A stretch of DNA of 21,234 nt from an uncultured Erysipelotrichaceae bacterium (lineage in GTDB: Bacteria > Bacillota_I > Bacilli_A > Erysipelotrichales > Coprobacillaceae): assembly GCA_910588075.1 (NCBI GenBank), contig CAJUOS010000042.1, forward strand, positions 1 to 21,234. Direction: 5' to 3'. The notes below the pieces were generated by a model. It ran no database searches and was not told where the DNA came from. It saw only the letters and a list, made by a program, of their open reading frames with translations. Both the position numbers and the translations under genes were made by a program. Positions 1-6,931 of the stretch are shown here, piece by piece (the stretch's first letter is position 1; every line of letters starts with the position of its first letter).

Positions 1-66
<66 letters not shown>

Positions 67-110
67 TTACAATTTAGTCGAACTTTTATAAAATTATTTA
101 TAAAGTGTTT

Positions 111-150
111 AAGGGAATTATATGTATCTTACATATAGTTCCCTTTTTTT
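111..150 (+). terminator. Strong Rho-independent terminator after tRNA-Phe
   Basis: The left arm at 111-126 and the right arm at 130-145 pair over 16 bp with a single G-U wobble and a 3-nt loop, followed by a run of T (144-150). It lies 45 nt after the tRNA CCA end and before parA. It would end tRNA transcription or insulate parA from it. Open reading upstream of 182 runs through this hairpin and is not credible coding sequence. Confidence 0.9.
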
Positions 151-187
151 GTTTCTTACATCCATAAATAAAAACAAAAGGATGGGA

Positions 188-1069
188 ATGTTTATGGAAA
201 CAGAAAAAAAATGTATTGCAATTACTAATCAAAAAGGTGGAGTTGGAAAAACAACAACAGCCACAGCAGTTTCAATTGCTGCTGCTGAATTACTGGAGAA
301 GAAAGTATTATTGATTGATACTGATCCACAGGCTAATTCAACAAGACAGTTTATTGGAAATAAGGTTAGATCTGGAAGTGATTTAGTAGAATATATTATA
401 AATTATATTCCAGATGAAGTAAGTGATGAGCAGATAACTTTATCTCATTTGTTGAAGAGAAAAGTTTCAGATGTTCATAAGGCAATAATGAAAACCAATT
501 ATAAAAATTTAGATTTTATTGCTTCAAATTTAGATTTAAATTTTACAAAAAGATTTTTAAGCTCTAGTGCTAAATATATTAAGAGCATTATAGAGCCACT
601 TAAAAATGAATATGATCTAATTGTATTTGATTGCGCACCCTCTACAGACAATATTCTATACAATGTTTTAAATGCTGTAGATTGTTGCTATATTCCAATA
701 CAACCAGAAATACAGTCTATTGATGGGCTGATGCAAACGATTTTGTTTGCTAATCAAGCATATGATCTTGATAATCCACATTTAAATTTCAAGGTGATTA
801 TTACAATGTTTGATTCTCGATTAAAACATCATAGGGAGTTTAAAGATAATCTGTCAAGATTAGCTAATAATCCAGATGCTCATGTATTTAATCATATTCC
901 TGGTAAACACATTGTTTTCAATACGATAAGAAAGCAAAGTGCTTGTGTTGATAGATCTAATTCTTTTGCCAAACAAAAACATTTCATTTTAGAAAATGGT
1001 TCAAAGAGACCTAAGATTTCTAATGAATATTTTGAGTTGGTAAAATCAATTTTAGGTGGTGATCTGTAA
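188..1069 (+). CDS. parA: ParA/Soj-family partition ATPase
   Basis: This is a deviant-Walker ATPase of the ParA/Soj/MinD class (about 293 aa). The Walker A motif KGGVGKTTT sits near residues 16-24, the DTDPQAN motif (A') follows about 40 residues later, and the Walker B-like strand reads LIVFDCAPS. Family members bind ATP, dimerise on DNA and move ParB-bound DNA to segregate plasmids or ICE circles. The start is chosen at ATG 188, because AAAAGG at about 176-181 is correctly spaced for it; 182 and 194 are alternatives. Its stop overlaps the next start by one base (TAATG), so parA and parB are translationally coupled. Family assignment is firm; the role in maintaining an integrated element is inferred from context. 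Confidence 0.93.
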   Translation: MFMETEKKCIAITNQKGGVGKTTTATAVSIAAAELLEKKVLLIDTDPQANSTRQFIGNKVRSGSDLVEYIINYIPDEVSDEQITLSHLLKRKVSDVHKAIMKTNYKNLDFIASNLDLNFTKRFLSSSAKYIKSIIEPLKNEYDLIVFDCAPSTDNILYNVLNAVDCCYIPIQPEIQSIDGLMQTILFANQAYDLDNPHLNFKVIITMFDSRLKHHREFKDNLSRLANNPDAHVFNHIPGKHIVFNTIRKQSACVDRSNSFAKQKHFILENGSKRPKISNEYFELVKSILGGDL

Positions 1070-1959
1070 TGGCTTTTTTGTTATCTGACTTATCTGGTAA
1101 AGAAATTATTCAAATTCCTTTTGAGGATATTATACCTAATCAATATAATCCTTTAAATCCTTTAGATGAAGATAATATAGGTAAAACAATAGCTTTAGCA
1201 ATTGCAATATTGGAGGAAGGATTAAATAATCCTCTTACTGGAGAACTTATGCCAGATGGAAAATTTAGGCTAAATAAAGGACATAGTAGGAGAGCTGCTA
1301 TAGAGTTAATAAGAAATAACGATCAAAGAGTATATTCACAAGTTAAAATCAGATATAGCTCAACAAGATTTGATGTTGTTGATTGTTTTAATGAAGTATT
1401 CTCTACTATATCAGATTCAGTTTTATCTTTGATGAGAGACAATGTTTTAGCGAAAGATATAACACCAAAAGCAATGTTTAAATATATTTTGTGTTATATG
1501 GAAAATGTTTTACCAAACCGAAGAAAAGAAATGCCTGATTATATAGGTATGCCTACACGAAATATGATAGCTAGAGATTTAGGAATTAAGTCTTTAACAA
1601 CAGTACAACAACACATGGCTATTGCTAAATCATATTCATTTATTCAAGAGGCTTTTCTTAATGATGAGATTAATATGGCAACAGCTTATTCATTGACACA
1701 ATGTACAGAAGAAACAGCTCTTGAAGTATTAAATAAAATAAAAGGAAAATCTTCTATTACTTCACTGGATGTAAAAAAGATTATTAAAGAAAAAAAATCA
1801 AATAGCGATAAGTATAAATATGCTGAAGAATTGTTGCGTGAAAAGTTTAAAACAAAAGCAATAATAAAAAAGGGTAATATAACTATAAAATTTTCTGATG
1901 ATAATGATTTGAATAGAATACTTGAACTAATGAAGGCAATTGAGGAAGGAGAAGTATAA
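1069..1959 (+). CDS. parB: ParB/Spo0J-like DNA-binding partition protein
   Basis: This 296-aa protein has the ParB layout. An N-terminal ParB/Srx-type domain opens with a segment resembling the IPxxxIxPNxxNP strand (residues about 16-28) and carries GHSRRAA at 71-77, the position of the CTP-binding GERR-type box in ParB. A central helix-turn-helix region (about 150-210, including ARDLGIKSLTTVQQHMAIAK) follows, and then a Lys-rich tail. The family binds parS centromere sites and loads onto DNA as a clamp, with ParA as partner. It is coupled to parA by a one-base overlap and followed 3 nt later by the SSB-like gene. The N-terminal box differs from chromosomal ParB, as expected for plasmid/ICE versions. 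A parS candidate is the palindrome at 2274-2292. Confidence 0.85.
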   Translation: MAFLLSDLSGKEIIQIPFEDIIPNQYNPLNPLDEDNIGKTIALAIAILEEGLNNPLTGELMPDGKFRLNKGHSRRAAIELIRNNDQRVYSQVKIRYSSTRFDVVDCFNEVFSTISDSVLSLMRDNVLAKDITPKAMFKYILCYMENVLPNRRKEMPDYIGMPTRNMIARDLGIKSLTTVQQHMAIAKSYSFIQEAFLNDEINMATAYSLTQCTEETALEVLNKIKGKSSITSLDVKKIIKEKKSNSDKYKYAEELLREKFKTKAIIKKGNITIKFSDDNDLNRILELMKAIEEGEV

Positions 1960-1962
1960 GAA

Positions 1963-2271
1963 ATGAATGTAAATAATTGTAATTTAGCAGGATTGGTGGA
2001 AAGTGATATAAAACTTTCAGTAAAAAAAGATGTATGCGATTTTTTCTTAAGAGTGAGAAGAGACAGGAAAGATAAAGATATTTATGATCTTATTCAATGT
2101 TCAATTTATGGAAAAAAAGCTATAGAATTTGTTTCAAAGATAAAGAAAGGTGATTGTATATATGTTTTTGGATCATATAGATCAAAAAACATAATCATAA
2201 ATGGCAACTATGAAAAAAATGATTTTCCACATTTTCATGTAGCAAATTTTGAATATTGTAAAAAAAATTAA
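1963..2271 (+). CDS. ssb: Short single-stranded-DNA-binding (SSB-like) OB-fold protein
   Basis: This 102-aa protein starts with the N-terminal strand typical of SSB (NNCNLAGLVESDIKLS) and has the central pattern DLIQCSIYGKKAIEFVSKIKKGDCIYVFGSYRSK, which matches the conserved SSB block (F.C..WGK.AE....Y..KGD.I.V.G). It would bind single-stranded DNA during element replication or transfer. It ends just after the OB-fold, so it lacks the Gly-rich linker and acidic DDDIPF-type tip by which housekeeping SSBs recruit partners; usual length is 140-180 aa. The preceding parB stop is 3 nt upstream, with the ribosome site GAGGAAGGAGAAG inside the parB end. Assignment rests on pattern only. Confidence 0.75.
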   Translation: MNVNNCNLAGLVESDIKLSVKKDVCDFFLRVRRDRKDKDIYDLIQCSIYGKKAIEFVSKIKKGDCIYVFGSYRSKNIIINGNYEKNDFPHFHVANFEYCKKN

Positions 2272-2273
2272 AT

Positions 2274-2292
2274 CACTAAAGTTCCTTTAGTG
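2274..2292. promoter_or_regulatory. Perfect 8-bp inverted repeat after parAB-ssb (candidate parS or operator)
   Basis: Arms CACTAAAG and CTTTAGTG flank the 3-nt spacer TTC, three bases after the SSB stop and 34 nt before the next GTG start. No T-tract follows, so it is a poor intrinsic terminator. Its position beside parA/parB makes a ParB-binding site or an operator for the downstream operon reasonable guesses. No second copy was found by eye. Confidence 0.45.
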
Positions 2293-2326
2293 TGTATATA
2301 GAATTTATATTGTTAGGAGGGAGTCT

Positions 2327-3430
2327 GTGGAGTTAGTTTCAAGTTCGTTTGCAGGGCAGTTTGTTAATTATAATGCTCTGCATGATTACAAAATGATTTT
2401 TAAATTTATTGTAGATAATAAAATATATTCTAACTGTTCATTAAATTTAGAAGAAAAGGTAAAGAAGTTGGTTGAATTTGAAAAAGCTAGAAAAATATCT
2501 AAAAATTCAAAACGTAGAAAAATATATGCAATAGAATTATTGGTTATGTTGCCAAAAAATTTAATGAAATCTCAAAAACATCAATTTATTAAAGAGTTTA
2601 TGTTGAAAATTTCAACAGTATATAAACGAGTTATATACATATACGCATTTGAAGCGATAGGAAATGGAAGTTATTGTAGAATTATAGCGTTTCAAAGAAT
2701 GATTTACAACAAACCACATTTTGTTCCAGCTAAATATAAAAGAGATATGTATATAAATAAGAACACTGGTCAAACATGTTCAAAAGATGATGTGGATGCG
2801 ATAAGGATATGTAAAAAAAATGAGGTTAAAAAAGATAAAGAAAATAATGTTATTTATCAAAAAGTAACAATTTCTCCTAAAAAATATCGTTGTTTAAATT
2901 TCAAAGATTCAAATGATATAGATAAAAAATTAAAAAGATTTAACTCTTTTAAGAACAAATTACAGAAAAAAGTAATTTATGCACTTTCAAGGATACTAGG
3001 ATCTCAAAATATTTATATGAAATTAAGACATAAACAATTCAAAAAGAATGATACTGAGATTTCTAAAAGAATACTATATTACAATTCGATTATTAATCAA
3101 ATTAATATTGATCTACAAATGCTTCAAAATACTTTTTATTATCGTGGACTTATATGGGATAAACGTAACGCATGGAAAAGATTTGAACATATATTCTTCA
3201 ATATCAACCAAATTTTAAACAATGGATTTATATATTTAAGTGAATCAAATGAAGTAAAGATATCAATTGATCCAAAAAGTCATATTAAAGCATCACAATT
3301 TCATGAAAATATGGAAATGTTTAAAACTGTTGCAAAAAATAAAATAAGAAAATGGTATTTAGAAGAGTTCTATGATTCTGAGATAGACAAATGGGTGAAG
3401 GAAGAGATGTATGAACGTGTTAGTAATTAA
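2327..3430 (+). CDS. Unknown 367-aa basic protein, faintly Mob/Pre-relaxase-like
   Basis: The gene starts at GTG 2327 behind an excellent ribosome site (TAGGAGGGAG, 2314-2323). The protein is basic. Residues about 65-125 run YAIELLVMLPKNLMKSQ, helix, YKRVIYIYAFEAIGNG, SYCRIIAFQR. This recalls the strand-helix-strand start of MobA/Pre relaxases (an ALP-K/NEL segment, then a strand, then an HxH strand), but the metal-binding histidines of the HUH motif are absent. The rest is Lys/Asn-rich and helical, with a Tyr-rich stretch (MLQNTFYYRGLIWDKRNAWKR). A degenerate relaxase, a replication-type protein or an unrelated DNA-binding protein are all possible. It overlaps the next gene by 20 bp, which indicates co-translation. 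Function is unassigned. Confidence 0.7.
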   Translation: MELVSSSFAGQFVNYNALHDYKMIFKFIVDNKIYSNCSLNLEEKVKKLVEFEKARKISKNSKRRKIYAIELLVMLPKNLMKSQKHQFIKEFMLKISTVYKRVIYIYAFEAIGNGSYCRIIAFQRMIYNKPHFVPAKYKRDMYINKNTGQTCSKDDVDAIRICKKNEVKKDKENNVIYQKVTISPKKYRCLNFKDSNDIDKKLKRFNSFKNKLQKKVIYALSRILGSQNIYMKLRHKQFKKNDTEISKRILYYNSIINQINIDLQMLQNTFYYRGLIWDKRNAWKRFEHIFFNINQILNNGFIYLSESNEVKISIDPKSHIKASQFHENMEMFKTVAKNKIRKWYLEEFYDSEIDKWVKEEMYERVSN

Positions 3431-4451
3431 TCCAAATCAAATGCCCAAGATAGAAGATGTTAATATTTCAAGATTAAATCATTATGAAAGAATTCAAATA
3501 CCTGAATTAAGCAAAAAAGCATACTTACTACATAATCCAGAAAATATTGAGGCAAATAGAATTATTAATGAAAATATCTATTATGGAAGTTTAATTATTA
3601 CAGATGTTTCTTCAGAAGGAAAACTTATAGATATAAGCGAAGAAACAGCAATTATTTTTGGAGAATATATGGGATATAAATTTTTGGAAAGTTCTCTAAT
3701 AACATTATTGCTTGATTGGTTTAATAATGTAAATTATATAGATCAAAAAACTTTGTGTGAATGTTTTTATGAATTAGAAGATAAAACTTTAGTTGATCAA
3801 TTTATGAATAATAAACAATTATTAAAGTTTGATTTAAATCCTCGTAGTTTTTGGAAGAATATTAAAAATATTATTGAAGAATTTTGTGATTATAAAAGAA
3901 AATCCTTCATTAATGATAAATATATCTTTGATATGGATGGGACATTATTTGAATGGATTCCGCAAGAATGTTTGGAAATTCTTTATGAAAAGGGATATTA
4001 TCGTTCATTAGATTCTATAACAAACATGCAAATATTGATTAATCAACTTATTAGTTATGGATATGAAGTATATGTAGGAAGTGCCTATCTATCAGATAGT
4101 CAATATGCATTAGATGAAAAAAAGTTTTCTATATTAAAAGATTATCCAGAAATTGGTTTAAAGAATTGTATTTTTTGTGATTATGGAAAAGATAAAACAC
4201 AGTTTGTTCAAAAGTATTTTGATAGTGAGATTAATAAAAAAATGTATTTGATTGATGATTATTCTAAAAACTTGTTTAAATTTCAAAAAGGTGGTGGTCA
4301 TGGTATTAAGGTTATGAATGGACTCAATGGTACAAAGGGAACTTGGCAGGGAAAGAAGATTGATATTATATCTTCGAAAGATATTTTTAATGATTTTACT
4401 TGTTTATTAGAACATAGATTGGAACAAAAATTAGAAAAAGAAAGGGTATAA
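3411..4451 (+). CDS. DUF3846-HAD phosphatase fusion protein
   Basis: This 346-aa protein appears to be two-domain. Residues 1-about 90 match the DUF3846 pattern seen in phage and ICE proteins (LVINPNQMPKIEDV, then a strand-rich part ending in LIITDVSSEGKLIDIS). From about 168 a HAD-superfamily hydrolase follows: motif I DMDGT at 174-178 (D174 nucleophile, D176 acid/base), motif II serine in VGSAY (S224), a lysine in GKDKTQ (260-262), and motif IV LIDDYSKN (about 280-287). The layout resembles 5'(3')-deoxyribonucleotidase-like HADs, so a nucleotide is a likely substrate, but that is inferred. All four catalytic motifs look intact. A helical linker (about 95-160) joins the halves. The start ATG 3411 has GAAGGAAGAG upstream and overlaps the previous gene. 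Confidence 0.8.
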   Translation: MNVLVINPNQMPKIEDVNISRLNHYERIQIPELSKKAYLLHNPENIEANRIINENIYYGSLIITDVSSEGKLIDISEETAIIFGEYMGYKFLESSLITLLLDWFNNVNYIDQKTLCECFYELEDKTLVDQFMNNKQLLKFDLNPRSFWKNIKNIIEEFCDYKRKSFINDKYIFDMDGTLFEWIPQECLEILYEKGYYRSLDSITNMQILINQLISYGYEVYVGSAYLSDSQYALDEKKFSILKDYPEIGLKNCIFCDYGKDKTQFVQKYFDSEINKKMYLIDDYSKNLFKFQKGGGHGIKVMNGLNGTKGTWQGKKIDIISSKDIFNDFTCLLEHRLEQKLEKERV

Positions 4452-4453
4452 AT

Positions 4454-4879
4454 ATGGAAGAACAATATAAAAGACATTCTAAACATGAATATAAATTAGA
4501 GGATTTATTTCATTGTATGAAAAAAGAGATAGTATTAAATTTGAAAAAAATTGTTATTGATGATTTAGGATGTCAAGAGACAATTTTATCTATAGATTCA
4601 ATAAATAGCATTGCAAATAAAGCATTTATTGATATAGATGAATTAAAAAATATAAAACTGAGTTATGAAAATAGCATTGTTTTACAGAGAGGAAATTTTG
4701 TAATTATTATATTTACTAAAGATAATAATTTTTATCACGTAATTATTGACTTGGATACAGAAAGACCATGCATAATTGCTAAAAAGAATAATAATAAAAT
4801 TTATATTTATGACTTGATCAAAAGTGAATGGAGAATAGAAAGAAATATTGATATTGAAGTAACTGTTTCAAAGGGGTGA
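4454..4879 (+). CDS. Hypothetical 141-aa protein
   Basis: I do not recognise a family. The protein is soluble, with an N-terminal helical half (KYKLEDLFHCMKKEIVLNLKK) and a C-terminal beta-rich half with alternating hydrophobics (NFVIIIFTKDNNFYHVIIDL, then PCIIAKKNNNKIYIYDL), suggesting a small alpha+beta fold. It starts 2 nt after the HAD-fusion stop, with GAAAGGG at the end of that gene as ribosome site, and is followed 4 nt later by the next gene. Co-expression with both neighbours is near certain. Function unknown. Confidence 0.75.
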   Translation: MEEQYKRHSKHEYKLEDLFHCMKKEIVLNLKKIVIDDLGCQETILSIDSINSIANKAFIDIDELKNIKLSYENSIVLQRGNFVIIIFTKDNNFYHVIIDLDTERPCIIAKKNNNKIYIYDLIKSEWRIERNIDIEVTVSKG

Positions 4880-4883
4880 AAAA

Positions 4884-5312
4884 ATGTCTATTAAAAAAAT
4901 TGATTTAAAGAAGACCAGAAAAAATGGTAAGAAGATATGTGAATCGTATTTATCAGCTTTAGAAGTATTGAGATTGGATTTAGAAGATAGTTATATATTT
5001 TCAACTTCTGTCATTTCAGTATCATCTGATCAGAAAACAGAAAATAACATTGAAAAATTATATATTGAATATTCAGAGGAAAAACTACATCAATTTCATC
5101 CAGCATCAAATTTCTTAAAGATGTGTTCTAAAATATCAAGAATAAATTCACAATGTGGTGACTTTCTTTTGAATAAATATTTTTATCAAAAAACAGATGA
5201 TATTATTCAAAATGATATATTGAGTATTCCAAAGAGAGAATTTCTTTATATTAAAAATAAGAGTTATGAGTATGTAGCACATATTTCTGATGAAGTTGTG
5301 TATTTTGATTAG
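4884..5312 (+). CDS. Hypothetical 142-aa protein
   Basis: No family recognised. The ribosome site AAGGGGTGAA (4872-4881) overlaps the stop of the preceding gene. The N-terminus is basic (KKIDLKKTRKNGKK), the middle is helical, and the C-terminus ends with a predicted strand pair (LYIKNKSYEYVAHISDEVVYFD). No signal peptide or membrane segment is seen. The stop codon (TAG 5310-5312) is built into a perfect inverted repeat (5310-5331), so this transcript segment ends in a hairpin. Confidence 0.75.
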   Translation: MSIKKIDLKKTRKNGKKICESYLSALEVLRLDLEDSYIFSTSVISVSSDQKTENNIEKLYIEYSEEKLHQFHPASNFLKMCSKISRINSQCGDFLLNKYFYQKTDDIIQNDILSIPKREFLYIKNKSYEYVAHISDEVVYFD

Positions 5313-5331
5313 TAGTCATATCTGACTACTA
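5310..5331. promoter_or_regulatory. Perfect 9-bp inverted repeat over a stop codon
   Basis: Arms TAGTAGTCA and TGACTACTA flank the 4-nt loop TATC; the left arm contains the stop of the upstream gene. There is no T-run after it (AATTATGAAAG), so it is not a good intrinsic terminator. It could be an operator, an mRNA processing or stability hairpin, or block access to the next ribosome site. Confidence 0.55.
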
Positions 5332-5362
5332 AATTATGAAAGATAGAAAGGAAAAATTGAAG

Positions 5363-5539
5363 ATGATTAGAATTGTAGTCAATCAAAAAAGATGTAATTT
5401 TGATTTTAAAAAAATTGTTGATTATAGAGCCAATGAATTAATCAACAGAGGTTATATTATAAAAAGTATTAAGTATAAGCACTCTAAAGAATCTAAAAGA
5501 TTTACAGGTGCAGTTATTAATTATATCCCAAGGCTATAA
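5363..5539 (+). CDS. Small hypothetical protein, 58 aa
   Basis: ATG 5363 is preferred over the in-frame ATG 5336 because AAAGGA (5347-5352) lies 10 nt before it. The basic product has strand-helix-strand character: MIRIVVNQ, a helical DFKKIVDYRANELINRGY, then IIKSIKYKHS and GAVINYIPR. The plan loosely recalls small Cse60-type proteins (short strand, acidic or basic helix, IIDIKYQ-like strand), but identity is too low to assign. It sits in the co-directional operon, and its end overlaps the remnant reading frame that follows in another frame. Confidence 0.55.
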   Translation: MIRIVVNQKRCNFDFKKIVDYRANELINRGYIIKSIKYKHSKESKRFTGAVINYIPRL

Positions 5540-5795
5540 GTACATTGAAAGTGTATATTATTTAATTGAAAATCAAGTACAAAGGAATAATGGAGAAATT
5601 AAATTTATGTTATTGAAAGATTATTTTGAAGATCAAGACTCAAAAAATTGGATTATAGAATATAACAGTGAACTCTATTTGCTATCATAGTGTTACGAAG
5701 ATCATAGATACTATGTTAATTGTTTGGAGCGAGAATATGGTTGTTATGATATTGATAAGTTTGTTGAATTTATTAAATCAATAAATCATATTTAA
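5508..5795 (+). pseudogene. Remnant ORF split by an in-frame TAG
   Basis: One frame reads from 5508 to a TAG at 5688-5690 and then continues without further stops to TAA at 5793-5795. The two parts together read as one acidic, Tyr-rich soluble protein: ...YNSELYLLS, stop, CYEDHRYYVNCLEREYG, then DKFVEFIKSINHI. The 5' end has no ribosome site of its own and only a GTG (5508) inside the previous gene, so the gene seems both 5'-truncated or fused and interrupted. A short 60-aa product, or stop readthrough, is less likely. Family unknown. It is followed by a good ribosome site for the next intact gene. Confidence 0.55.
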
Positions 5796-5832
5796 AGGTT
5801 TCAGAATATGATATTTGGAGAAGGTGAATAAG

Positions 5833-6153
5833 TTGAAGAAATGGATTATTACAGATAAGAAAAATTATATAACAGTTATTTATGCAGCAAATGTGTTTCA
5901 TTACGAATATTTGTTTATTAAAGAAAATGATATTCCAGTTATATATGTGGAGAATGTTTCAATACGAGATGTATTGATGATTCATAGAAATATGTTTATG
6001 AATATTATACTTGCTCCAATAACTTTATATAACTATTTATTTCATTATGAATTGGAAAGGATCAGTGTAGATCAAAGAGAAATTAAAATATTTTGTGAGG
6101 AGATAATGAAAAATAACGAAACTAAGATACATGAACAAATTGTAAGGAAGTGA
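5833..6153 (+). CDS. Hypothetical 106-aa protein
   Basis: No family recognised. TTG 5833 is chosen because GGAGAAGGTGA (5817-5827) stands just upstream; an in-frame TTG at 5815 would start inside that ribosome site. The product is alpha/beta with strands WIITDKKNYITVIYAAN and VIYVENVSIRDVLMI and a helical C-terminus (REIKIFCEEIMKNN). The hydrophobic stretch MNIILAPITLYNYLF is too short and interrupted to call a membrane helix. Its stop region supplies the ribosome site for the next gene, suggesting translational coupling. Confidence 0.65.
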   Translation: MKKWIITDKKNYITVIYAANVFHYEYLFIKENDIPVIYVENVSIRDVLMIHRNMFMNIILAPITLYNYLFHYELERISVDQREIKIFCEEIMKNNETKIHEQIVRK

Positions 6154-6161
6154 AAGAGAAG

Positions 6162-6536
6162 TTGGGAAAAATGTTAAGCAAAGAAGAAAAATTAATTCGC
6201 TCTTTAAGTGCCATTAAGCAAGTATTATCAGCAGACTTAGGGGTTGAATATATCAGAATTGAAGTAGAACTGGAAGATAATTTAAAGGAGAGCTTTAATT
6301 GCATTGAAGAAATTGAGAAACATATTGTTAATTATGTTAATGGTAGTCAGCCGCTCAAATTTGAAGAACTTCATAAAGACATGTGGATATGGGATAAACA
6401 ATATAAATCATTTTTAAAAGTCATAGGATTTTATGGATTTGATATACATGTTAAATCTGGTGTTGGTATTTATGAATATGATTATTATATTAAATTTGAG
6501 AAAAATCGTTTCTATGCAAGACAGATAGAGGAATGA
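6162..6536 (+). CDS. Hypothetical 124-aa protein
   Basis: No named family. TTG 6162 is favoured: AAGGAAGTGA (6144-6153) is nearly the ideal anti-16S match and lies 8 nt before it. GTG 6150 would overlap that site, and ATG 6171 is the other option. The N-terminal half is helical and acidic (SAIKQVLSADLGVEYIRIEVELED). The C-terminal half, from FEELHKDMWIWDKQYKSFLKV to YEYDYYIKFEKNRFYARQIEE, is beta-rich and resembles the small one-domain proteins common in ICE and phage cargo, where a short DMWIWD-like segment precedes a barrel. That resemblance is only impressionistic. Confidence 0.7.
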   Translation: MGKMLSKEEKLIRSLSAIKQVLSADLGVEYIRIEVELEDNLKESFNCIEEIEKHIVNYVNGSQPLKFEELHKDMWIWDKQYKSFLKVIGFYGFDIHVKSGVGIYEYDYYIKFEKNRFYARQIEE

Positions 6537-6591
6537 ATGTTTCTGTATTAGAAGTAATATTTAAAGCATTATATAAGGGGGCGTGATTAAA

Positions 6592-6915
6592 ATGCTAATG
6601 TTACCAATAAAGAGAAAATGGTTTGATATGATTCTTTCTGGAGAGAAAACAGAAGAATATAGAGAAATCAAACCTTATTATACAAGTCGATTTCAAAAGT
6701 GTTTAAAAGATATGAATGTAATTGAGGCAGTTAGAGATAAGTATACCATTTTTAAGAGGGTAAAATTTATAAATGGATATAATATTAAATCTCCCTATAT
6801 GATTGTGCGTGTTGCAATTAAAAAAGGATATGGCAAGGAAAAATGGGGTGCTGAACCTAATAAGTTATATTATGTGCTGAAAATTATAGAAATATTAGAA
6901 GTTGGAAATACATAG
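6592..6915 (+). CDS. ASCH-domain-like protein
   Basis: This 107-aa single-domain protein opens LPIKRKWFDMILSGEKTEEYREIKPYYTSRF, the hallmark of ASCH/PUA-like domains (a hydrophobic strand, K.W...I..G.KT.E.R, then a Tyr-rich turn). A later strand MIVRVAIKKGYGKEKWG and the end YYVLKIIEILEVG complete the beta-barrel. ASCH domains bind RNA or modified nucleotides. Related phage and ICE proteins are common, but their substrates are mostly unknown. The start ATG 6592 is set by AAGGGGGCGTGA (6575-6586); GTG 6583 lies inside that site. It is followed 16 nt later by the DUF2786 gene. Confidence 0.78.
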   Translation: MLMLPIKRKWFDMILSGEKTEEYREIKPYYTSRFQKCLKDMNVIEAVRDKYTIFKRVKFINGYNIKSPYMIVRVAIKKGYGKEKWGAEPNKLYYVLKIIEILEVGNT

Positions 6916-6931
6916 AGAGCAGGTGTTTAAA

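Noticed and set aside
122..187. Extended parA N-terminus from ATG 122
   Set aside because: It runs through the terminator hairpin and T-tract and reads FLFLTSINKNK, not coding-like; the ribosome site favours 188.
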